Origin: Methanomicrobiales archaeon
GTDB lineage: Archaea > Halobacteriota > Methanomicrobia > Methanomicrobiales > Methanoculleaceae
Reading direction: 5' to 3'
DNA length: 11,689 nucleotides
NCBI GenBank assembly: GCA_012510295.1
Contig: JAAZID010000247.1
Coordinates: forward strand, 1-11,689
A program made the translations under genes and the position numbers. Positions 7,869 to 11,689 of this stretch are shown one piece after another. A model generated the notes under the pieces. It ran no database searches. It was not told where the DNA came from and was given only the letters and a program-made list of their open reading frames with translations. The first letter of the stretch is position 1. Every line of letters begins with the position of its first letter.

Positions 7869-8612
7869 TCACACCTTCGCGACCGATACCGGTATGATCT
7901 TGATGCCGTACCCGGGGTGGACCTCGAAACTGATGATGTTCCCCGTCGTCTTTCGTGCGCCCCGGACCTTGACGACCTCAAGCATCATGACGTACTTGCC
8001 GCCGACGAGCGCTTTTTTCATGAAGAGGTGAGCGTCACAGATCGAGCGGATACGGACGAGCGAATCCTCGACGAAGGCGTATGTGTGGAGCGTGATCAGG
8101 ATGGTCTTGCCGTGGTCGACGAGGTTCTTGCAGTTCGTGAAGAACGTTAAGACCGTGTCCTGCCGGGCGTACTCGGTGAAGAGCGTGAGCGAGTCGATGA
8201 CGATCACCTCCGCTTTGCTCTGTTCGATGTAGGCGATCATCCGCTCAAGGGTTCCCTGCATCTTCTCCTTCGTCCACTCAAAACCCACGACGTGCATGGG
8301 AAAGACCCGGAGGTAGCCCCAGGAGAAGTAGTCGGATATGTCGAGGCTCATCGACTCCATCTGGGTGAGGAAACTCTTGCTCGTGTTCTCGGTCGAGAAG
8401 AGGTCGACGTTGAATCCCTGTTTTAAGGCCCCCCATATGATCTGCTGGGTGAGCACGCTCTTTCCGGTGTCGTTCTCTCCTTCGATGAGGGAGAGCGATT
8501 GAAGCGGGAGGCCGTCGGCGATCTTCTTGTCGAGCTCGGAGTTTCCGGTCGAGAGGATCGTCCTATCCGGCATATCGAGGATGTTGCTGGTTGCGTCTTT
8601 GCTCGTGGCCAT
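7869..8612 (-). CDS. flaH: ArlH (FlaH), RecA/KaiC-like archaellum ATP-binding protein
   Basis: ArlH is a KaiC-like ring protein that binds ATP and regulates ArlI inside the motor. From the chosen ATG it has 247 aa, the family's usual size. The Walker A is GENDTGKS (45-52). A Walker B-like strand, AEVIVIDSLT (134-143, D140), follows, and the C-terminus is beta-rich, as in KaiC-type folds. The open frame extends 47 codons upstream to 8753, but that extension is Pro/Ser/Thr/Arg-rich, overlaps arlF in another frame and has no homology look. GGAGA just before the ATG at 8612, overlapping the arlF stop, fixes the start. arlI follows in the same frame after the TGA stop. Confidence 0.96.
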   Translation of the reverse strand: MATSKDATSNILDMPDRTILSTGNSELDKKIADGLPLQSLSLIEGENDTGKSVLTQQIIWGALKQGFNVDLFSTENTSKSFLTQMESMSLDISDYFSWGYLRVFPMHVVGFEWTKEKMQGTLERMIAYIEQSKAEVIVIDSLTLFTEYARQDTVLTFFTNCKNLVDHGKTILITLHTYAFVEDSLVRIRSICDAHLFMKKALVGGKYVMMLEVVKVRGARKTTGNIISFEVHPGYGIKIIPVSVAKV

Positions 8613-8622
8613 GGTTGTTCTC

Positions 8623-9093
8623 CTAGATGTATGCTGAACTCGTGACACCGTTTGGTGTGACGACCTGGACCCACAGGGGGTCTGTGCCCAGGTCGTGGGC
8701 GACCCCGATGGTGAGGGTCTCGCCGGGGTCGAGTGCGCCGGGGTGGATGGCATCGGGGTCTATCCCATCGTTCCACCAATGGAGCGAGCCATCTATCCCG
8801 TAGGGGACGTAGAGGGGATCGTCTCCGGTGTCGATGTAGACATCGATCAGGGCTATATCGACGACCGGTTCGCTCCCGGTGTTCTTTACCTGGATGTGGA
8901 GGGTGTTTTTGGTGATCTCTGCGCTCTGGATCTCGATCGCGGTCCGCATCCGGGTCTCCTGGTACCTGGCGAGGTTGGTCTGGGCCTCGACCATCACCTC
9001 GGTGGTCGAGAGGGTGCCGCCTATCAGGACGTAGGCGGTGACGATCAGGAGGAGGATGCCGATCCCGGATGCGACGAGGGGGCCTGCGCTCAT
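8623..9093 (-). CDS. flaF: ArlF (FlaF)-type pseudoperiplasmic archaellum protein
   Basis: ArlF is a bitopic protein whose outer domain binds the S-layer and acts with ArlG as a stator-like element. The product is 156 aa with one N-terminal hydrophobic helix (about 7-27) starting right after the initiator region, followed by an all-beta domain with QVKNTGSEPVVDIALIDVYID, typical of the archaellin-like beta-sandwich. The charged linker EAQTNLARYQETRMRT resembles the FlaF N-terminal region. I assign F rather than G from this pattern and from its place directly before arlH, matching the G-F-H-I-J order. The F/G labels could be swapped, although both are clearly ArlF/ArlG superfamily. The ATG is 2 nt after the previous stop. 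Confidence 0.8.
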   Translation of the reverse strand: MSAGPLVASGIGILLLIVTAYVLIGGTLSTTEVMVEAQTNLARYQETRMRTAIEIQSAEITKNTLHIQVKNTGSEPVVDIALIDVYIDTGDDPLYVPYGIDGSLHWWNDGIDPDAIHPGALDPGETLTIGVAHDLGTDPLWVQVVTPNGVTSSAYI

Positions 9094-9095
9094 GG

Positions 9096-9587
9096 CTATG
9101 TACCTGCGGTGAAGGTGGTCGACCGGGAGAGACCTGTGGAGAGGACGAACTGGAAGTAGACGACCTCACCCTCACCCGGGATGCTCTGGCAGTAGGCATC
9201 GATGTAGAGTGTTTCCCCGGGATCCCAGTAACCGTTCCCCCGGGTATCCTCAAGGATCTCGTAGGTCCACCGGTCAGGCTTCTGGGGATTCAGACTGAGG
9301 CGGGTGAAGTCTCCCGGCGCCCCGAGGAAGACATCGGCCTTGTCGACGTCCGAGGGAGATATACGGGATATCCCGACGTTTTTTAGCCAGATTCTAGCGT
9401 TTCCTCCACCGGCGTACGTCGTGACGATCTTCACGTCGTTGCTCAACCGTTCATCTACCGAGTGGGAGGAGGAGGAGATCGTACCTGCGAGCGTGTAGAT
9501 TACGGGAAAGACTGCATTAATGAGAACGCCGGCCGCTATGATGGCGGCGATAAGGAACATCGCTGTGGTGAAGGCTTCGCTTGACAT
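9096..9587 (-). CDS. flaG: ArlG (FlaG)-type archaellum stator protein
   Basis: The product is 163 aa with a single N-terminal TM helix (about 7-31, MFLIAAIIAAGVLINAVFPV), then a Ser-rich stretch and an archaellin-like beta domain containing IWLKNVGISRI and DVFLGAPGDFTRL. In Sulfolobus, ArlG forms filaments capped by ArlF that anchor the motor to the S-layer, so an equivalent role is inferred. There is no class III signal-peptide motif of the kind prepilin peptidase cuts in archaellins, which argues against it being a filament subunit. The ATG is 3 nt after the arlD/E stop, with AGGA about 8 nt upstream. The label G rather than F is from sequence pattern and gene order. Confidence 0.8.
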   Translation of the reverse strand: MSSEAFTTAMFLIAAIIAAGVLINAVFPVIYTLAGTISSSSHSVDERLSNDVKIVTTYAGGGNARIWLKNVGISRISPSDVDKADVFLGAPGDFTRLSLNPQKPDRWTYEILEDTRGNGYWDPGETLYIDAYCQSIPGEGEVVYFQFVLSTGLSRSTTFTAGT

Positions 9588-9590
9588 CCA

Positions 9591-10364
9591 TCATATCCTG
9601 TCCAGCAACTCGATCCAGGCGTCACCAGCATCGCGTTCACGCGAGGCCGGCTTCCCGGCACCCTGTTCGCCAGGGCGGCGTTTGGAGAGCATCAGAACCT
9701 CGATCATGTCCCGGTCGAGCGTCGCGTCATCGGGGTCGAGGATCCGGTTTAAGACGTAGAGTTCGGAGACAAACTCGTTCGGACCGATCTCCTGTACGTC
9801 CTTCCGGGTCTCGGGGGCCATCCGCATGATATCCCGAACCTGATCGGAGGCCTCGTCGGTGATGTAGCCCATCGACTGGTAGGCGTCGATCATGATGGTC
9901 ATGTGCTCGTGCCCGTACTTCCTGCACCCCTGGTGCACCCACTCGAAGAGCCGGTGGACTTTCTGGAGTTTGAGCTTCCCTGCGGGTTTCGCCGGTAGGT
10001 TCCCTGTGGGGGTCTCCGGGATCTCTGTCGGGAAGAGGTTCCCGCCGGGGCCGGGAGCGAGCAGGGCCGGGAGCGCCTCTGCGGCCGGCAGGCTGCTCGT
10101 GGGTGTGTCGTCGGGGATGGGATCGATATCGACCTCCCCGGCCAGGAGATCCTGCCGATCGAGCCGGTTCCCGGCGTACGTGGCGGCGCTGGTGAAGGGG
10201 TTGTCCAGTTCGTTCATCCGCTCCCGGAGGTCGATGAGGAGCCGCTTGATCGAGGTCTTGACAAAGTCCAGCTCCTTCTCGAGCGTGTCGAGACGGGCCT
10301 CCGGGTCATCGGTTGATGCACCGGCAAGTATTCTGTCGATCTGAGCCTGATCTACCCCCACCAT
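9591..10364 (-). CDS. flaD: ArlD/E (FlaD/E)-family cytosolic motor ring protein
   Basis: This is one of the ArlC/D/E cytosolic proteins that surround the motor and receive the CheF/CheY signal in Euryarchaeota. Of 257 aa, residues about 18-52 form a charged helix or coiled coil (LDTLEKELDFVKTSIKRLL). A Pro/Ala/Gly-rich linker spans about 80-135. The C-terminal FlaD/E domain (about 135-220) contains HRLFEWVHQGCRKYGHE, YQSMGYITDEASDQV and EFVSELYVLNRI. A ~35-residue polar tail follows. It is the only C/D/E-type gene here, so it may do the work of several. It is the first gene of the cluster. A short or absent leader is likely because the TATA box lies about 30 nt upstream and no Shine-Dalgarno site precedes the ATG. 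Confidence 0.88.
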   Translation of the reverse strand: MVGVDQAQIDRILAGASTDDPEARLDTLEKELDFVKTSIKRLLIDLRERMNELDNPFTSAATYAGNRLDRQDLLAGEVDIDPIPDDTPTSSLPAAEALPALLAPGPGGNLFPTEIPETPTGNLPAKPAGKLKLQKVHRLFEWVHQGCRKYGHEHMTIMIDAYQSMGYITDEASDQVRDIMRMAPETRKDVQEIGPNEFVSELYVLNRILDPDDATLDRDMIEVLMLSKRRPGEQGAGKPASRERDAGDAWIELLDRI

Positions 10365-10369
10365 AATAA

Positions 10370-10385
10370 AGAATTATATAATTCT
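10370..10385. promoter_or_regulatory. 16-bp perfect palindrome at the archaellum operon start
   Basis: The sequence AGAATTATATAATTCT is its own reverse complement and sits 5 nt before the arlD/E ATG, at or next to the predicted transcription start. That is a natural repressor site. It could also be just AT-rich promoter sequence. No regulator is identified. Confidence 0.55.
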
Positions 10386-10389
10386 CATA

Positions 10390-10407
10390 GTTTATATATT
10401 TTTGCTG
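10390..10407 (-). promoter_or_regulatory. Probable TATA/BRE promoter of the archaellum operon
   Basis: The minus strand reads GCAAAAATATATAAACTA: an A-rich BRE-like part followed by ATATATAAA. A start about 25 nt downstream would fall near 10370, leaving a leader of only about 5 nt before the arlD/E ATG at 10364. The flanking DNA is GC-rich, so the AT island stands out. Confidence 0.65.
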
Positions 10408-10490
10408 CGGCTATACTGTTTTTCCTGCCGATATGGTGGTTTCCGGGGGGTCTGACAGTGTAGTTTCAGGGGAGGGGTGTGACGGGGGCT

Positions 10491-10568
10491 CTGGCTGACG
10501 GTGCCGACATCCAGGCACTCCACGACATGCATATCCTCCCTGTAGAGCACGGCCGTGAACGTCCTCTC
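10491..10568 (-). pseudogene. HicB-like antitoxin fragment (N-terminal part)
   Basis: In the frame starting at 10568 the translation reads ERTFTAVLYREDMHVVECLDVGTVSQ. This matches the first beta strands of HicB-family antitoxins, which usually continue with a G-x-T-x-E-E-A helix. Here the following residues (SPRHTPPLK...) do not, and the frame stays open to a stop at 10392-10394 without the family's C-terminal part. No initiator is obvious: the piece is fused to the preceding oxidoreductase fragment. No HicA toxin is visible nearby. I judge it a remnant. Confidence 0.6.
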
Positions 10569-10583
10569 CCCCGACCCCCCCCG

Positions 10584-10708
10584 GGGCTTTTCGATCAGGG
10601 CATGCCACGCCGGCGGCGAGAACCTGCTTCGCAGTCTTCGAAGTGATAGTGGGCCGGCACCGCGATCGAGAGACAATCAGCCCTCCGGAGGAGGTCATCC
10701 ATCTTGCC
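10584..10708 (-). pseudogene. Gfo/Idh/MocA oxidoreductase fragment
   Basis: Three reading frames together give KMDDLLRRADCLSIAVPAHYHFE, then TAKQVLAAGVA, then HALIEKP. This is the classical Rossmann-fold stretch of Gfo/Idh/MocA sugar oxidoreductases (D-x-x-x-I-A-V-P-x-x-x-H, then A-x-x-x-L-x-A-G, then E-K-P with the catalytic-lysine motif). The frame shifts by one base near 10629 and again near 10607. Only about 42 residues of a family that is normally 300-350 aa are present. Such enzymes act on nucleotide sugars in surface glycan synthesis. It is non-functional as it stands. Confidence 0.65.
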
Positions 10709-10833
10709 GGCGGTCGTGCCGCTTGAGACGGCGGCGGCGCGAGATACGCCACAGTATGCGGTGAACTCTTCTTCAAAGGTAGCGAGTGGCCGGCCCCCGG
10801 GCGATCACGCCGGCGACGAGCATCCCGGTCATC
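10709..10833 (-). pseudogene. DegT/DnrJ/EryC1 sugar aminotransferase fragment
   Basis: The translation MTGMLVAGVIARG, then (after a one-base shift in a run of five G near 10799) RPLATFEEEFTAYCGVSRAAAVSSGTTAG, matches the N-terminal region of DegT-type PLP aminotransferases: S-G-x-I-A-x-G, F-E-x-x-F-A-x-Y-C-G-V, then V-S-S-G-T. The normal continuation (A-L-H-L-A-L) is replaced abruptly by the Gfo/Idh piece, so this is about 42 residues of a family of about 370. The PLP-binding lysine region is absent. Confidence 0.65.
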
Positions 10834-10857
10834 TTTGAGGGGAGGAGACCTTTCATG

Positions 10858-10959
10858 AACCGGGTGCGGGAGGAGATGGCTGCATGGTAGAAAGTGCCGG
10901 CCGCGCCGGTGGAAGGTCTCCATCGGGAGATCGGTGATGCTCCCCTCAATGAACTCCAC
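10858..10959 (-). pseudogene. NAD-dependent sugar epimerase/dehydratase (SDR) fragment
   Basis: VEFIEGSITDLPMETF in one frame continues, after a one-base shift near 10908, as GAAGTFYHAAISSRTRF. This matches extended-SDR nucleotide-sugar epimerases (V-x-F-x-x-G-S-I-T-D, then V-F-H-x-A-A-x-x-S-V). About 33 residues remain. The N-terminal glycine motif and the catalytic Tyr-x-x-x-Lys are absent. The next residues lead directly into the DegT fragment. Confidence 0.55.
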
Positions 10960-11049
10960 CGGGGGTGTGGCCGGGGGATCGTCTTCTTTGAATATCGGCA
11001 AAGGGTACAAACAAGGCAGAGCCGCCCCGGTCAATCTGGTGTACCGGTG

Positions 11050-11376
11050 GAAACACCTCATGTCAGCGCATTCTTTGATATCACCATACAGCGCGACACC
11101 TGCAACCATGGTGCCATGACCCACATCATCTGTCCCATCATACTCTGGAAACAGACTTATTGCATCTCCAACACCATTTTTGAGGAGAGGATGGCCCGAT
11201 AATATACCGCTGTCAAGGACAATGATCGCAGGATCTCCCGGATCGGGAGGAGTGCCGGTATCGACCTCACTCAACGATACGCGGAGTTCGCCTGGACGAA
11301 AGTAGTTGGGACGGGGAGGTCGGTCGACACAACTCACCTCAGGGAAGGACAGTAACTCATCTATAGTCACTTTCAT
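11050..11376 (-). pseudogene. Truncated S8 (subtilisin-like) peptidase, IetS-type
   Basis: From the ATG at 11376 about 110 residues read well: VTIDELLSFPEVSCVDRPPRP, then IIVLDSGILSGHPLL with the catalytic Asp (D55), then DVGHGTMVAGVALYGD with the catalytic His (H87). The style matches the long S8 proteases that pair with AAA ATPases (IetA/IetS), where the DSG motif normally follows about 200 or more residues. So the N-terminus appears lost. The catalytic Ser region is absent too, since homology stops after ECADMRCFH. The frame stays open from a GTG at 11520 to 10411, but the residues outside this span do not look like the family. Degraded and inactive. Confidence 0.65.
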
Positions 11377-11689
11377 AACTGTTTTGAAACATGCTCTGGA
11401 CCCAAGAGCGTGGCCTCCCCACCCGTTTAAGAAGGATGAGGTGTGTGATACCCTGCGATTGCGCTCTGCCCCGGCCAACCACCGGCGTGGGCAGGCCAAA
11501 GTTCCAAAAGGTATTGCCACATACTATAATTATATTCTTATCTTACTGCGAAGAAGGCCGGTCGTGCCTACCTACACTGTGACTTGGTGGTCGCAACCCC
11601 TAACGTATGAACTTCCACTGCACTGCGTATCTGTACAATAACTACCCGGTGGTGAAGAGATCCATGCACTTCTCCCCCCACCCCCCCCC
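11377..11689. other. No convincing gene; AT-rich spacer and C-run end
   Basis: I see no supported coding region in this stretch. The minus-strand frame continues upstream of the S8 fragment to a GTG at 11520 but reads as low-similarity filler. An AT-rich island at about 11521-11540 has TATA-like sequence on both strands (minus: AATATAATTATAGTATG) and could be an old promoter. The last bases form a C-rich run ending in nine C, which looks like an assembly or contig end. Confidence 0.5.

Noticed and set aside
7377..8150. A 257-aa plus-strand open frame
   Set aside because: Antisense shadow of arlI and arlH, spanning their junction, with Asp/Glu/Arg/Val-rich composition typical of the opposite strand in high-GC DNA.
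8613..8753. Longer arlH start 47 codons upstream
   Set aside because: The extension overlaps arlF out of frame, is Pro/Ser/Arg-rich and lacks a ribosome site; the ATG at 8612 has GGAGA and gives the family length.
8423..9253. A 276-aa minus-strand frame across arlF
   Set aside because: Out of frame with arlF, arlG and arlH and extremely Arg/Pro/His-rich; a GC-rich shadow.
10370..10385. Palindrome as a transcription terminator
   Set aside because: It has no GC stem and lies just upstream of the first codon of arlD/E next to a TATA box; an operator or plain promoter AT-richness fits better.
10392..10676. A 94-aa minus-strand frame as a small gene
   Set aside because: It joins the end of an oxidoreductase piece to a HicB-like piece and has a non-conserved tail; no own ribosome site or promoter.
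10411..11520. A 369-aa open frame on the minus strand as one intact gene
   Set aside because: Only about 110 residues match an S8 peptidase; later parts match other families in changing frames and the rest is low-similarity Pro/Arg-rich filler. Treated as remnants.

Overview
The window is archaeal and most likely comes from a methanogen of the order Methanomicrobiales; a Methanoculleus-like genome is my best guess. The evidence is a complete archaellum motor module, the archaea-only chemotaxis adaptor CheF, high-GC coding with GTG/TTG starts, and AT-rich TATA-type promoters. The taxon is inferred from gene content and codon style, not from a search.

Nearly everything is on the minus strand, so the window reads right to left. 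From about 10400 down to position 1 there is one long, tightly packed archaellum plus chemotaxis gene cluster: arlD/E (flaD/E), arlG (flaG), arlF (flaF), arlH (flaH), arlI (flaI), arlJ (flaJ), an unrecognised two-TM acidic protein, cheF, cheY, cheB and the 5' part of cheA, which runs off the left edge in the ATPase N-box. Most junctions are 2-6 nt gaps or 4-nt overlaps. The main breaks are 29 nt before the preferred cheF start and 67 nt before cheY, where a TATA-like box suggests an internal promoter. A TATA box and a 16-bp perfect palindrome lie just upstream of arlD/E, marking the likely operon promoter.

The genes form one signalling path. CheA phosphorylates CheY and CheB. CheB demethylates receptors. 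CheY-P binds CheF, which docks on the ArlCDE-type cytosolic ring. That ring, with ArlH, ArlI and ArlJ, forms the rotary motor, and ArlF/ArlG are the pseudoperiplasmic stator-like proteins. No archaellin gene is present.

The unknown gene between arlJ and cheF (3404-4408) is the best candidate for an undescribed component. It has two N-terminal membrane segments, a long Asp/Glu-rich middle and a basic, structured-looking C-terminus, and it is translationally coupled to arlJ.

The right end (about 10490-11376) is a graveyard. It holds same-strand pieces of five unrelated families fused head to tail: an IetS-like S8 peptidase, an NAD-dependent sugar epimerase, a DegT aminotransferase, a Gfo/Idh oxidoreductase and a HicB-like antitoxin. 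Four frame changes separate the pieces, all in the same direction. From 11377 to the end I see no convincing gene, and the window ends in a run of C.
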